A stretch of 64,000 bases of DNA from Prorocentrum cordatum (GCA_963575745.1 CAUYUJ010015729.1:248683-312682), one strand, 5' to 3'; counted from the first letter of the stretch, positions 1 through 13,046 are shown. Numbers and translations are program-made. Notes: generated by a model not told the origin, from the letters alone.

Positions 1-1100
1 CACCACCACCACCACCACCACCACAACCATCACCCTCCGCGCACGAATTTCAATGTGTGGAGAATCCGACGCGCCCAAGTTGGGCCCCCCTTGGGCGCCG
101 TGGGCACGTGAGAAAGCGTGCCACGCGCGCACGCACCAGGCGCATGTTGTCTCCCCCCCCCTCCCCCCCTCCTCCGCGCACGCATTATCGTGTGTAAAGA
201 ATCCGACGCGCCCAAAGTTTGTCCGCCCCCCTCTGGGAGCCGTGGACATGCGGGGCCGCGTGCTCCGCGCGCCAAGCATGTTGCCCCCCCCATCTGCGCA
301 CATATGATCACGTGGTGAGAATCCGACGCGCCCAACTTGCCTCCCCCCCCTCTGGGGGGACGTGAACACGCGAGAACACATTCCCCGCGCGCACGCGCCA
401 GGCGCATGTTGGATTCCCCCCCCCCCCTCCGCGCACGTATTGTCACGCGCAAAATCCGACGCGCCCAAGCTGGGTCCCCCTAGGGGGGGGGGGCATGGAC
501 ACATGAGCGACGATCGAAGACGGGTTTTGCGCGAGATGGCACAGCTACCATACGCGATGGCTTACGCGGGCCGCCAGCGCGGTAGGCCACGGTGGAGACG
601 AGTGCGCTGACGCGTGACCTTCCGCGAGCAGCTTACGCGCCAATGTGGACGCAGTCGAACACGTGTTGCCGCGTCGCACTCGTCAACACACGTGCCCCGC
701 GCGCACGCGCCAGCTGCATGTTGCCATCCCCCTCCGCGCACGAACTTCCACGTCCACGTGTGAAGAATCCGACGCGGACGTGAATTGACGTGCCCCGCGC
801 GGACGCGCCAGGCACATTTTGCCCCCCAACTCCGCGCACGTATGTTTCACCGTAGGGAATCCGACACCAAGTTGGGTCCCCCCCTGGGGCCCGTGGACAC
901 GTGAGAACGGGTGCACGGCGCGCACGCGCCAGTCGCATGTTGGGTCCCCCCGAATGCCGCACACGTATTTTTACGTGTGAAAAATCCGACGCGTGCCCCC
1001 CGCGCACGCGCCAGGCGCTTGTTGGGTCCCCCCTCCGCGCACGTGTGAAGAATCCGCCACGCCCACGTTGGGTCCCTCGCCTGCGGCCCCGTCGCAGCCA
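1..1100. repeat. degenerate ~125-bp tandem satellite
   Basis: After a short CAC microsatellite (1-27) the block AATCCGACGCGCCCAAG, or close variants, recurs near 64, 200, 323, 450, 767, 859, 982 and 1051. Each is followed by a GGGTCCCCCC...GTGGACACGTGAGAA segment and a CACGCGCCAGGCGCATGTTG segment. Unit length is about 125-137 bp with truncated units after 600. The open frames over this stretch follow the repeat on both strands and have no recognisable domain. Confidence 0.85.
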
Positions 1101-2439
1101 GAAACGCATAAGAACACGTGCAGAACACACGCGTGCTGAAACTCATGGTGGAGACCCTCCCCCCTCCGCGCACACTTTTTTTGTCAAATTCCGACGCCTG
1201 CTGCCCGGCACCCTTCTGGTGGAGGGCCGTGGGCCCGCAAACTACGAGAGAACCCTGGGCTGGAGCCCTTACCGTGAAAAGCATAGATGTTGTACTGCCT
1301 GTTGTTTTAAATGTACAGTCGAGGTACGACCAGAAGGAACGCTAGACAAGGAACGAAGCCCCTTTTTGGCGCCAACAGCGCCTTTGTACTCGAGGACGCG
1401 AGCCCTTCCGAACCCAAAGCGGTCCTTTCTCTCAGCGTCTCGACTGTAGGATGAAGACCCCAAATGGACCTTCTATCGGCCGGCTAGGTGACGGAATTGA
1501 AATGTGTACGAGCAAGGAGGCGGCAAAGAGGGCACGGAGGGGGGGTTAGGGGGGGATCAGCTGGTAGTGTGACACGGGAGGCGAGGGGTAAGGTGGGACG
1601 AGAGGGATCCTCCCATTTCCCCCTTCGGTCCTCAGCTTACACGTCCCCTCCTCGTCCCCTCCTCCCCGTCGCCTCCTCCCCATTCCTCCTCATTTTCCGA
1701 TCACCAGATCAAACCTTTGCATCGCCCCTCCTCCTGCCCCACACAGAATCTCTCCCTCTTTTCGTTGCGCCCCTTCTTCTTCCCTCTTCCGTCCTACACA
1801 TTAACCTCTTGACACCCCTCTCCCTTACTCGAATCCCCCTCGCTTCACCTCCCATCATTTCATCCTCTCTTCCTCCGTCCTTCTCATCCTCATCCCCAAT
1901 TTAATGCCATCCAACCTCCGGTTCCCCCCCACACGGTACTGCAACACGTTACGTGGCATTGTACAAAACGCGCGAGAACGCATGATCGCGTGCGCGTCAC
2001 ACCTGCAATGCACACAACCGGTATCACGCTTGCTGTATATCCGCCGTCGTGCCCCCTGGCACGTTGAGGCATGGGAGAATGCCATACGCTGACTGGCATA
2101 GATTCTGCAAAGTCGTCTACTCCTCCACCCTTCTCGCCACGCCCAGCTGTGTGCACCGCCCCTCCATCCCAGGGCTCCCCAAGCGGCCCGACACGTCCCC
2201 CGGGCTCGCCAAGGCTCTCAAACGTTTCCAAGACGAATCGGGAAGGCCACCAAGGCCGCCAAGATGGCACAACACTGCCTCAATAGGCGTACCCAACAGC
2301 CCCCGAGAAGACCCCCAGACGCGCCGAACGAGCGCTCCCCAAGAAGGCCAAAATCCTTCGAACGCCATGGGGAATCACCACGCTTTTCTAAATATGTGTA
2401 GCGGTTCCCAAGACTTCTCGGCTCAAGATGGTTCCACGA
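1101..2439. other. intergenic, no gene seen
   Basis: No recognisable coding or RNA gene. Positions 1615-1890 form a strongly pyrimidine-rich stretch (CCTCCTC, TCTTCC runs). A short block containing GCAC/AATGCACACAACC occurs at about 2007 and again, diverged, near 2890. Confidence 0.5.
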
Positions 2440-2770
2440 GGGCCTCGGTGGAGCCTAAGAGGAGATCCAATGGGAGCCTCCAGCTGCTCCTCCGACGGCC
2501 CAGGACAGCCCTGAGAGGCCCCAAGACGGCCAGAGAGAGGCCCAGGACAGCCCATGAGGACCCTCGGATGGCGCTCCCTGGACGACCGAGGGAAATAGAC
2601 GGCACCAAGACGGCCCAAGAGAGCCCCAAGACGACCCACGTGGGTCCCAGAGAGTCCCAAGAGGGCCCCAGGATGATCCCAAGAGATCCCCACGGGAGCC
2701 CACAACAGCCCCAGGATGGCCCACGCAGCCCCTACGAGAGCCCCTCAAGGCATAGAGACGAGAGCTGCCA
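2440..2770 (+). repeat. short-unit CCAAGACGGCCC array, locus 1
   Basis: Degenerate units of about 10-20 bp around the core CAAGACGGCCCA / GAGAGCCCCAAGA. The same unit family, in either orientation, occurs at 21150-22345, 32785-33510, 57070-57590 and 62530-63150. It reads as a Pro/Lys/Arg/Gln-rich pseudo-protein in one frame. Confidence 0.7.
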
Positions 2771-4545
2771 CAGGTTACAGGATTCTGGGCGGTGACCGAA
2801 GCGTCGCCATACTGAGTGCTGCGCAGTCACTGTGGTGGGACTTGCCGCAGGCAGCCAGACATTTGCACCACGTCACCCTCCACAGTGCACTGCACACAAC
2901 CAGTCATCACCGCACAGGCTATACAAATACCATACACGGCGTTCTGCACAATTCTGATACACACAACTTACCGTACAACACCCCGGCATGCCCCGATTTC
3001 CGATGTGACGTGTGCATTACATACTGCCTATGTGCGCGAGAGATTGCTTGGGGGGTTGGGTGGTCCGCATGAGGGACAGGACTTCACGCATGTGGTAGAG
3101 GAGTAGCCCGATTCGGGGCTCCGCCGGACCACAAGCCGGACCGCAAGACACCCGCACAACGCCGCATCACATGCCACCACAGGAGGAGCAAGAGGCGGGG
3201 GCAGGAGAGGCGCCGTGCCGCACCGTGCCATGTCACACAGTGCCAGCGAATCGCGGCGGCAACGGGACCAACGCAAAGCCCCCTCCCGTGGCACCATGGG
3301 CGGCTTCATTGGCACATGGCGCTTGAAAAGCGTAGCCTGCGGTGGGAAGTGGGAGGAGGAGGAGGAGGAGGAGGAGGAGGAGGAGGAGGAGGACAGGAGG
3401 AGCAGAAGGTAGAGGACGTGGAGGACGAAAGAGGGCAGTGGAAGCAAGAGCGGGTAAGCGATGTGCGCAGTATGAGACATACGAGCGGGGCCAGCTCAGC
3501 AAGCGTTTCGGCCACAAGACACCTCAAGAAACTCATACACTAGAGTCAAGTAGTTGCGATGGGTTCAACTGGGAGTCATAGGTCTCTCATTCCATGCATC
3601 TTGAGCCAAGAAGCCCAATGTACCCTGGCAAAATGGAAATTTCGTCTTGGCACGGGCTGACAATGTACGCCGATCGGGAGGGGTCATGCTCAAACGAAAC
3701 TTGCATCATCGAGACAACCCGATCGAGAATTGACGAGTCGGAAAGGTAAAAGAGCGTCCTGTGCATTCCCAGAACGCTTACACACCCACACGCAAGTGGT
3801 CGAAAGCTCATGATAGCAAATCGAAACAAAACGGATGTTGGGAGTGAACGGAAGCAACTCTTGAGGGAACTGGAAGCATATGGAAGCAAGCAGAACCAAG
3901 TCGAGCCTGGCAGTTGCAAACGAAACGCGTGAACCAGCAAAAGGAAGCAAGTGAAAGCATCTGATATACCGTGGGCTCATGCGGTATTCAGAGGAAATAC
4001 ATCGCGGCGAATTGAGGTGAAAGGCAAACAGAAGGAGCCACCAACGAAACACAGCAAGGCGAAACAAGCGGAAGCACGTGATAGCAAGCGGAAGCAAGTC
4101 GAAGCAAAACGAGACACGGACAGGGGGGCACCTGGGGCTAGCCACGGCGAATCAAACCCCTCGGAGCGTGAGACATGGACGGGGCGATGCGAGGTAAGCC
4201 GCGACTGCTTGAGGCTGATCGGGGCGGACTGCGGCGAGCTCCGTGCGGAAGGCCTCCCAAAACAAGCAGCCGGTCGGGGACCGTCGCGGCGGGCCGCGCG
4301 AGCGACCTCTGCGAGAAGACGCCCACCATCGTGGACGGTCTCCGACTCGCAGCCAGCTCCAGGGTCGAGGCTGCGACAGGGGGGAGGCGCAGCGTCACCA
4401 CCACGGGAGGCGCTCATGCGCAGAGGCCCCCACGCGGCCCCGAACTGGAGGCGGGGCCGCCACCCGCACGCCAAATGACCCCGCACGCCGTCCACCCTAG
4501 GGATGCCGCAGCAAGGAGGGCCCGCGAGCTCGTCCCTACACCAAC
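2771..4545. other. intergenic with small repeats
   Basis: Holds a pure GAG/GGA tract at 3352-3392 and a degenerate GGAAGCAAG-type repeat across about 3840-4110. No recognisable gene on either strand. Confidence 0.5.
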
Positions 4546-4632
4546 GGAGGAGGAGGAGGAGGAGGAGGAGGAGGAGGAGGAGGAGGAGGAGGGGGAGGAG
4601 GAGGAGGAGGAGGGGGAGGGGGAGGAGGAGGT
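4546..4632 (+). repeat. (GAG)n microsatellite
   Basis: Almost uninterrupted GAG triplets with a few GGG interruptions. Purine on the plus strand, pyrimidine on the minus, so potentially triplex-forming. Confidence 0.95.
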
Positions 4633-4654
4633 CGCCGACAGATCGGCGGCAGAG

Positions 4655-4945
4655 CCGTGATGGCGAAACCGCACGCTCCTGGGCGGGGTTGGGCACCTGG
4701 GCCCCGACTGGCGATGAATGGGCGAGGGGGGGCCGATGCTTCCCAACCTGGGCCAGTCATCCCCCGTCGTTGCGCCTGGTCTCCTGCAATCGATACTTTA
4801 GCTATAGCAAGTTCGCGTCGTGACGACTTCGGTGCCGGCATCCTACGCCGCGTGGATCGTTCAGCCTCGAACGATCGCTGTTTTCCACCAACGCAGATCG
4901 TTCAACGCTGGCCAAGCTCACTGCGCTGGCGGCCCTCAACTTGGC
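4655..4945 (+). repeat. ~285-bp dispersed repeat family, copy 1
   Basis: Begins GATGGCGAAACCG and runs through CACCTGGGCCCCGACTGG, TCGTGACGACTTCGG and GCGTGGATCGTTCAGCC to CTGCGCTGGCGG. The same order of blocks is present at 16494-16790, and its right half is present inverted at about 59437-59590. It contains nested GATCGTTCAAC half-palindromes. There is no coding signal, so a non-autonomous or SINE-like element is possible but unproven. Confidence 0.75.
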
Positions 4946-5146
4946 ATAATTACACTACACGGGTCCTGAGGGAAACGGGTCCTGAATCCTGCGGCCTTCC
5001 CCCAAGACCAGTCTGACAGCCCAGGGGGCCAAGAAGGACTCCGGGAGGCCGAAAAAACTCAGGACCAATTTCCCTCAGGACCAATTTCCCTCAGGACCCG
5101 CCTGCATCACCCCTTCAACTTTGAACGCCCGCTCTCAAGGGCTCCA

Positions 5147-5295
5147 TATTTCGCGCTTCGCGCTCCGCGAAGCGCGAAGCGCGAATGACTTCGCGCTCTC
5201 GCGCTGGCCCCCGGAGGAAAAAAGGAGGGCGAGGAGGAGGGGGAGAAGGAACGAGGACCGCGAAGCGCGAAGCGCGAGTAACTTCGCGCCCTCAT
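5147..5295. repeat. GCGAAG-rich inverted-repeat element, copy 1
   Basis: Arms made of CGCGCTTCGCGCT / AGCGCGAAGCGCG flank a purine-rich centre (GGAGGAAAAAAGGAGGGC) and end in ACTTCGCGCCCTC. It is the reverse complement of the element at 56083-56212, where the centre is the matching pyrimidine strand. Likely a foldback/MITE-type element. Confidence 0.7.
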
Positions 5296-7989
5296 GGGAG
5301 CCCTTGGCTCTGGCGTCGACGCCGCGTCGGCACAACGCGAACCTGCCGTGCACGCAGCAGAGACAATAACCAGGAGCGACCTTTGGTGCGCGGCTCTGGG
5401 GGGCCGCGGCGGAGGGGGGGCCAACTCCAAGCACTCCAGCCAGTGCTGACTGCCTTCAGCTTTGGACGCCCCTGAAAGATCCGAGCATCTTGGAGGCGGC
5501 CAGGGGGGTCTGAACTGGTTGGGGCCCCAGAAAATCTGCCAGGAGGGGGGGGGGGGTGAAGCCAAATCCGCTCAAAGTCGGCACCCAGACCCATCCCGAG
5601 GCAGAACGAAAAAGACAACGAAAAATCCCCGAACCCAGGACCTTGGACCTCTTCCCCCCGTCCTGCTCGCTGGATCCAGTGCTGGGCCCCCTCAGATCCC
5701 CAGCCGGCCCCAACCAGACGTCCCGCCTCTCGAGCTGACCCGCGCCGTCCTCGGACGCCGCGGACGCCTGCGGCGGGCGACGCGCCTCGGGGCAGGCCCG
5801 GGGCACCTTCTCCGTGCAGGGCGCGGGGGCCCTCTGCTCCCTCGCGGGGTTTGGGCCCGCAGCGGCCGACGATCGACCGCACGTAGCGAGCAGGCGTCCT
5901 CTGGCAAGGACGCGGGGGCCTCTAAATTGGAGGGCCTCGGAGAGGCGTGCTCGGGATCCCCCGTGGCGTCTACTTCCGCCCACGGGGCCTCCCGCCCCGC
6001 GCCCCGCTCATTGCGGAAGCGGTCCTTCCGCCCCGCGCCCCGCGGCAGTCTCCGTCGTTTCATGCTGAAGGCGGCTGCTGCGGAGCCAAGCAGGCAACGG
6101 CCAGAATCGTCTGCTCGGACGGGGCTAGGACGAGGATGGATCCGTTCAGAGCATTCGGGAGCGCTCTCAGACCGTTCTGGAACGCTCTGAGAAGGCCGCG
6201 GCGCCCGAGACATCCTCCAGAGCCGCTGGATCTCAAAGATTCCCGATTTATCCTCGCCCGATCTTGTCCTCGTCCTGGCTTCGTCTTATCTGCGCCAACA
6301 TCGGCGCGGTGGCCTGGGCTGGCGGCGGCCGACGACCGGGCCGCGTCGTGGCCGCGCCACGACTCGGGTCCGGGAGGGTGGTTTCTCCAGGGGGAGGCAG
6401 GAGCAGGAAGGGGAGGCGGTGGACGGCCATCGAGGCTGGTCGGGGCTTGGGAGAGCTCTCTGCGTCCGAGGCCTCTGCGCGGTTTCGGAAGCAGAGGGGG
6501 GGGGAAGGAGAGGGGGAGAAGGATTCGATTCTGAAATCCTTACGACGCCTCAGGTTGTTGATGAACTTCGGCATGCGCGCGCGACGACCCGCGTGCGCAT
6601 GGCGTCCCAACTGTTGCAAGGGATTCTGGAAAACTGCTGATTTTTATCAACGAGTGCGCGCGCAGTATTCTTTGCATAAGATGAGGGAGGAAGAAGAAGA
6701 GGATCGACAGCAGCAGACGGGAGCGGAAGAGGAGGACGATAGAAGAGAAACGGAGGAAGGGGAGTGCAAGGAAGAGGAGTAGACGAGGAATACGAAGACC
6801 CGACAGCGCAACGGGGGGGCGATGGTTGGCTCTGGTGATGCGTAGAAATTGTCGGTGCCTTGGGCTCCGCCTTCGCCTGTCTGCTTCCCCACCACTTGCG
6901 CCTCATTCGCTTTGTCTGGCTGCCGCTACGCTCTCGCACCAAACGCCACGCATCGTCCACGGCTCCCCCGAGACGCAGCGAGCACAGACGCCATGTTCAC
7001 ATGAAGCGGGAGGAGAAACCGATGAGGCCGTCGTCGTCCACCGCGTCCTCGTCGTCGAGGACGTCGTCCTCGTCGTCGCCCTCGCCGTCGTCGTCGTCGC
7101 CGCCGCCGACATGGCCACCGCCGAAGGCCGCCGAAGGCAACAGAGTCGGAGACCCCAAGGAGATCCTGGCCTCCCAAGCGAGCGGTGGCAAGTCCAGTAA
7201 GCAATGCGCGGGGCCCCGGCATCTCGGGCCTCAAAGGGTTGTCGTCGTCTTTCTCCTCCCAGAGAGGGTAAGGTGAGGGCGTGGAAGAGAAGAGAAGAGG
7301 GAGTAGGGAGAGGGTGCAGACGAAGACGGCGGCGAATATGTCAAGTTGAAAACTGAGCCAAACACAAATACGGGCACGAAAACGATGACTATAAAACGGA
7401 TGAAACAACGGCAACGATGGCAGCGACGACGAAGGAGAAGGGAAGCCTCCCCCTCTTGCTGCCCATCCACCTCGTCTTCCTCCTCCTCCTCCTCCTCCTC
7501 CTCCTCCTCCTCTTCTCATGTATCCACCCTGTCTCCTCCTCCCTGCTCTTGATGGAACGGGAGCAAACACCTCTGACCAGCCAGGTAAACAGCCAATTGA
7601 AGGAACTGAGAGGAGAACAAGCCATGTACACGCATGGTTATATATATATATGCGGCTGACTGTGTACAAGTTCGAATGAAAAATGTGGGGTGAAGGGGAA
7701 GATGAGCTGAGGCAAGTCGTTCTCCCTTGATGTCCAAAAAGCTATGGAAATACTGCGCGTGCCAAGTGCCGCAAACGACGCGATGCATGCTACATGCTGC
7801 GATACATGTCCACGCCTACGGACGGCATTGTAGTTACAAGTTCCCGTTCATAGGGCCTCAGATCTCTACACGCCCCCGAACAAACAAAAAGAGTCATACC
7901 GCGACCTGCCCGAGAACACAGGGGCGGGAGCCAAACCAGCTTCAGCCTGCTAGGCCCAGGGGCTTCCGTAGCCGCTCAAGCCTTAGATG
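5296..7989. other. intergenic, no gene seen
   Basis: GC-rich sequence with long but featureless frames. It includes CGTCGT-rich triplet sequence at 7030-7110, a (CTC)n tract at 7474-7515 and a short TA run at about 7640-7652. No recognisable protein domain or RNA gene was found. Confidence 0.45.
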
Positions 7990-10290
7990 GTGTAGCCCAA
8001 GGTCGCCCGGCCGCTGGGATACTCGAATCCAAGAGCGAACATAGAAAGTCCAAGCGTGGCTCGCCCACAGGCTTCGCCAGGACATCGGCGTAATTCTCTG
8101 ACGTGCAGTTCTTAACTAGGGTGATATTACTGCTGAAGATCAGATATTGGACCGACCGGAAGATAGAGCCGACGCGCTGGACTGTAATCAGGCCTCGCGG
8201 AGTCTATACACAAGTGGAGGTGCAGCTGTATACCGAAATCCTTACCATGCTCTGGACCCCAAGCCGCTTGGGACATCCAGTGACTAGACCATCAAACTCG
8301 GCCTCGCCAGGGCTCAACGCAGTGACAACCCGGCCGCGGCTCACGGAGCGCAGCTGGTTCCACCGAAGCACCGCGACGAATCCAGAAGTCGATTTTCGCG
8401 TGCAGATGCAGTTGGCATCATCGGCGTCGTTCTACACGTCATACCAGAAGATCTTGTTTTGGCAAACCAACCGCTGACGAACACGAGGGGCACATCGAAG
8501 ATGCCGTACAACACGACTCAGCAAAATCTGGTGTCTCTCGGTTGCCTTGCTCGACAAGCCCCCCGAAGGCACGTTGAAGATCCGCGCGATCTTTGGCAAA
8601 CTAGCCAGCTCTCATGGCATGGCTCTGGTATAGCTGTGCCCCCTCCTTTCATAGATCGGCATCCGCCGCACGCGCGCCCATATTATCCTCCACGACTGGC
8701 GTCGCAACGGCACTCCCAGCGCCGCCATCATCACGAGCAAATGAATCGGCGCGTCGAGGATTATGTTCGCAAGTGATGAATTGCATGGCCCCCCAGGTGA
8801 GCAAGCGACTCGGGCGCCCCATCTCCTGCACGGCGCCTGGGGTGCCAGGCGGCCCAAAGATGCCCCCAACTTCGACCACCAACCGCCTAACCAGCTCTCC
8901 GTGCAGCCCGTGGATGGCCAGGACTGCCTCCAGAGACGCAAGATCATCACCATGCACGCTCACACGGAGATGGCGCTGCGGACGCCACTAGTGGCAAGGC
9001 GGTGCACGGCCCTGGATACAATCAAGTCCCTCCACAAGAACACTTCTGATGGCACACTCCCTCGCGGTGCTTTCATCACGGGCGCCGCACAAGCTCCTCA
9101 AGAGCCTCGCAAGAACATCATAACCATGCAGCTTCTGAAGTTACGACGGGCGTGCCACGTGAACCTCGCGCCGCGCCAGTGCGACAAAACGCGCACGCTT
9201 TACGTCCAAGAAGCCAACAACATACACATCATCCTAAACAATGAGGTCACCATGGAGGTCGTGGAAGGAGAGGGCAACAGCGAGAATGAAAGGAACTTGC
9301 ACTCCTGCAGCGGCGGCACGACAACAAAATACTCGGCCGCCAGACTGATATCGGGCCCCTCTTGCGGTTTCGTTGCTTGCCGACGTATCGTGAACGGCAA
9401 TATGGTCGATCATCGTCGACCGTGTTCACGTCGACCCAATACTTTCGAGACGACTTTGCCGTCAGATCGAACTGGTCGCGGAACGATCTCCAATACTGTC
9501 ATGCCCTTCACGAACTGAATATCGGAATCCCTCGCCTCCTGGACCTTGGCAGAATCGAATAGCTTACCAGAGACGTCGTCATAAAAGAGATCCCAACACG
9601 AATCGCGATCCCAAGCGTCGGAAGCGCCGTCGCGATCCTAGGTCGAAGGCTCCTCGCACACTGGGTAGGGGGCGCTTGTGTTGGAGGCGTCCTTCGTGGT
9701 TGCAGCGATGACCCATTGTCGCGCCCTCTCTAAGTGTCCTAACAACCCCACCTCGACATCGAGGCCGTCAAGGTCCATAGCGCTTCCGCTTGGGTCACCT
9801 GCGGCATCAGGAAGCTCCTTTCGCCAGCGCACATCTTGCGCACGTCTGGCATGGATGCGTCGGCGTGGGACGACGCAGGGGCGGCGCTCGAAACAGGGGC
9901 CATAACGGCGCCCAATGCCAAACGCCCGGTGGAAGCACCTTCCATTTCCATCGGTGCATGCACGGGCGTCGAATCACGAGCAGCCAGCGTCTTCCAACTC
10001 GCTGCTCCATTCTGTGCTGGCGGTGCCATCGCTGGGAGCGGCGCTGTCTGCAGGGGCATCCTTTGCAGCAGCCTTCGCTCTCTTGGAACCACGTTGCAAG
10101 TAGCTCTGAAAACGCGCCTGGTGAGCACGACCTGTAAATTTGAGCCAGATAGCCTCGACCAGCCGCCTGCAATTATGCGCATGCTGCACACCTGTGCTTC
10201 GAACGCCCGATCGAGTCGCGTCGCGCGCTGGCCATGCGGCCCTTGTCGGTCATGCTTGGAATCAGCCGCTGATGTGGTTTCCAAATTCTA
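7990..10290 (-). pseudogene. Ty1/copia retrotransposon pol relic (RT-RNase H)
   Basis: Decayed Ty1/copia polyprotein read on the minus strand in several frames, with stops and frameshifts. In order, from high to low coordinate: the pre-RT segment SGKLFDSAKVQEARD (about 9510-9565); the conserved VNTVDDDRPYCRSRYVGK block (about 9360-9430); an RT palm segment with GFLDVKRARFVALARREV and LLRSLCGARD (about 9060-9240); the catalytic-box equivalent VSVHGDDLAS followed by the copia CEHNPRRADS segment (about 8770-8965); the RNase H signature CTRKSTSGFVAVL and ALSPGEAEFDGLVTG (about 8280-8420); and the C-terminal NYADVLAKP block (about 8065-8100). These match, in the right order, the Ty1/copia layout known from dinoflagellate genomes. 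In-frame stops occur just before the RNase H block and after it. Integrase, gag and LTRs were not recognised; 9600-10290 probably covers remains of the integrase-RT linker. Non-functional. Confidence 0.85.
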
Positions 10291-10309
10291 AACTCAATTA
10301 GAGTGCGGT

Positions 10310-10860
10310 CGGTTGCACCTCGGCGGGTGGTTCATTGCTCGGACCTCTCGGCAAATGCGCTGGTTGAGATGGTTTCGCATTCTCGTCTCAATTGTCGGCG
10401 TGTCGCGCCGTTGCCGCAATAACTGTTGCAGCGCGTCTCTCGCCAGGCTTGTCCAGCCGTCGTGGGGCCATCGGTGGGATGAGGCTGGTGTCTGACAAGC
10501 GTGTCGATCAACAATTGTTCAATGTGTTCGCACTGTAGTTTGAGCCAGGCATCGAGCAGTACAAGTCCTTGATGGCATTGTCGAGGTGCTCTTTGAACTC
10601 AAGGACGTCTGGCGGTGGTCATTGTGGTCGCTGCCGCCGGTGCGGTCGGCCACGTGTACGGTCTAGGTTTTGTTCGTGCTGATCATAATCAGCATCTGCC
10701 CGTCGAGCGGGTACGTGGACAGCCATTCGTAACGCACGGTGGTCGGATCCCATATACGATGTCGGTGTCGATTCACAATCTGTTGTGTTACGCCACATCT
10801 GCTCGTCAAGCAAGAAGAGATCAATCTGGCGTTTGGTGGCCACACCGTCCAAAAGCCTGA
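10310..10860 (-). pseudogene. LINE endonuclease C-terminal fragment
   Basis: The minus-strand frame contains TKRQIDLFLLDEQMW and, about 15 residues later, MGSDHRALRMAV (about 10725-10752). This pair is the signature of the C-terminal end of the endonuclease/exonuclease/phosphatase domain of non-LTR retrotransposons: R-QID-Y/F-hhh followed by the catalytic SDH. After it the frame shifts into a charged linker with several stops down to about 10310. No reverse transcriptase follows on this strand; a copia relic of the same orientation begins next, so the LINE is truncated. Dead fragment. Confidence 0.7.
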
Positions 10861-11872
10861 ATATCTATCCTCATCCCCGCGCGCTCCCGCGAGCGTGTGC
10901 TTGACAAGTAGGAGGATGAGAAGGAAGAGGAGGACGACACTGAAGACAACGAGGACGAGTACCACTACGACGATGGAGCTTCCTCGATGTCGAACCTCTG
11001 GAAGCCTCCAGAGGCCTCTGAACGACCCCAGAAGCCCAAAAGGAGCCAAAAACGTCGAACATCTCCCCGACCCTCCTCGTCTTCATCGATCCACCTCCTC
11101 CATCCCGCTTCCTGGTAACGCACCACTAGACGTGTCCGTAGTCCAGGCTGGGCATTTCGTTTGAGACGCCCTTTCAGTATCCTGAAGCGAACAAACTTCG
11201 ACAGTTAGACGGGTGCGTGCGGTAAGAAAGTGCAGTGCGGCTATCGCCTTCAACCCGCGCACATCGGTTATGGTGACAAGAACGGAGGTCAATACGTTTT
11301 CAAAATGCGGTTATCGCCTTTGCGCTGCGCGAGTGCCGTCTCAAAGCTTTCACCAAGTGTAAGGATGGAGGCGGCGCGGTTTTCATAATGAGGCTTTCGT
11401 TGAGATATCCTCAAGTTCAATGATCCGAATTTCAAAATTGTGCACCAATTCCGCACATGAAGGCACAAATTTCTCAAAGAGGGAATCTCGCTTGAGACTT
11501 CCGCCAACTTGATGACCAGAACCTTGAAACTGTGCAGCAATAAAGGGATGGAGAACAGAGCGTATTCAACATGTCTCTTTGACAATGTAAGAATGGAGGC
11601 GCAGCCTTTACACAATGGGCTATCGCTGGAAAGCTCTCTGTACTTGATCGTCCCAACTCGTTGCGTCTCTTTTGCAGAAAAGATGGAGAACGGATCCTTC
11701 ACAAAAAGGGGTCTGACCCGAGTGGCAGACCCACGTGGCGCTCGTCTCAAGGGGTGCGCTTGCGGCAGTGGAAAGGAATACCTGCAGGGACTTGAGAGAG
11801 GAATTTGAAACAAGAGGATGTGTTGCAGCCTTCTTATCGCACCCTGGGTTTACGAGTCTGGAGGTTTTGTTC
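10861..11872. other. intergenic with degenerate repeats
   Basis: The sequence from 11200 to 11700 has loosely repeated blocks (GTAAGRATGGAGGCG near 11361 and 11588; ATGNGGCTWTCG nearby), with spacing of roughly 70-230 bp. No recognisable gene. Confidence 0.4.
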
Positions 11873-12440
11873 CTCCTCGACCCTCCTCCTCGACCCTCCT
11901 CCTCGATCCTTCTCCTCATCGATCCTGATCCTCATCCTCCTCCTCCTCCTCCTCCTCCTCCTCCTCATCAGCCTCCTCCTCCGCCTCCTCCTCCTCCTCC
12001 TCCTCTTTCCCAGTCCTCCTCCTCCGCCTCCTCCTCCCCCTCCTCCTTTTTCCTGCTCATCCTCCTCATCCTCTTCCTTTTCCTCTTCCTCCTCCTCCTC
12101 CTCCTCCTCCTCCTCTCCTCCTCTCCTCCTCCTCTCCTCCTCCTCCTCCTCCTCTTCTTTCCCAGTCCTCCTCCTCCTCCTCCTCCCCTCCTCCTCCTTC
12201 GCCCTCCTCCGCACTCCTCCGCCCTCCTCCGCCGCTTTTCCTCCTCTTCCTCCTCCTCCACCGCTCCATTTCCGCCTCTCCTCTCCGCTTCCTCTTCTTT
12301 CTCCTCCTCCTCCTCCTCCTCCTCCTCCTCCTCTCCTCCTCCTCCTCCTCCTCTCCTCTCCTCCCTCCTCCTCCTCCTCCTCCTCCTCCTCCTCCTCCTC
12401 CTCCTCCTCCTCCTCCTCCTCCTCCTCCTCCTCCTCTTCG
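11873..12440 (+). repeat. (CTC)n microsatellite block
   Basis: About 570 bp of CTC/TCC triplets with scattered CTT, CAT and CCG interruptions. Left block of a composite island that continues into AT-rich triplets. All three forward frames stay open because no stop can form; not coding. Confidence 0.95.
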
Positions 12441-13002
12441 TCATATTACTAGTATGACAAAGATTATCGATAGTATGAGTATGCTGGGCATTATAAGTGG
12501 TACTATTATTAGTGTTCGTTGTATTGGGACCTGTTTCAATATTACTTTCATGTTATTATTATCATTTTTAATAGTAGTATTACTAGTATTACTATTAGAA
12601 GTCGTAGTAGTATCAACATACTCATCATTGACATTAGTAGTAGTACTCATACTACTGATATTAATGGTAGTATTGTAATTAGCAAGCTCACTATCATTAC
12701 TAGTATGAATAGAATCGGTATCACCAGTATTAGCAGTATAACCTTCATATGATGAGTAGCATCATTCCTGCTACTCATAAATATAGATGATAAAAAATGC
12801 GAGTGTGAATATCAGTATGAGAAATATGATTCGTATGATTAGTGCCAGTATTAATATTAGTGTTAGGATAGGTACTATTAGTAGTTGGGGCAGTATCGCC
12901 GTTATAAATAGCCATAGAACCATTATGAGTCCTAGCCGTATTACTATACGTGTTAGCATTACGATTTGCAGCAATAGCGCTATTACTACGAATAGTATTA
13001 TC

Positions 13003-13046
<44 letters not shown>

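Noticed and set aside
3596-3612. TTGGCTCAAG on the minus strand, the last 10 nt of DinoSL
   Set aside because: A 10-nt match is expected by chance at about one in eight for this window size, and the upstream bases do not match.
7965-7980. TCCGTAGCCGCTCAAG, a DinoSL with 6 nt missing
   Set aside because: It points away from the copia coding strand and nothing gene-like follows it; coincidence cannot be excluded for a 16-nt gapped match.
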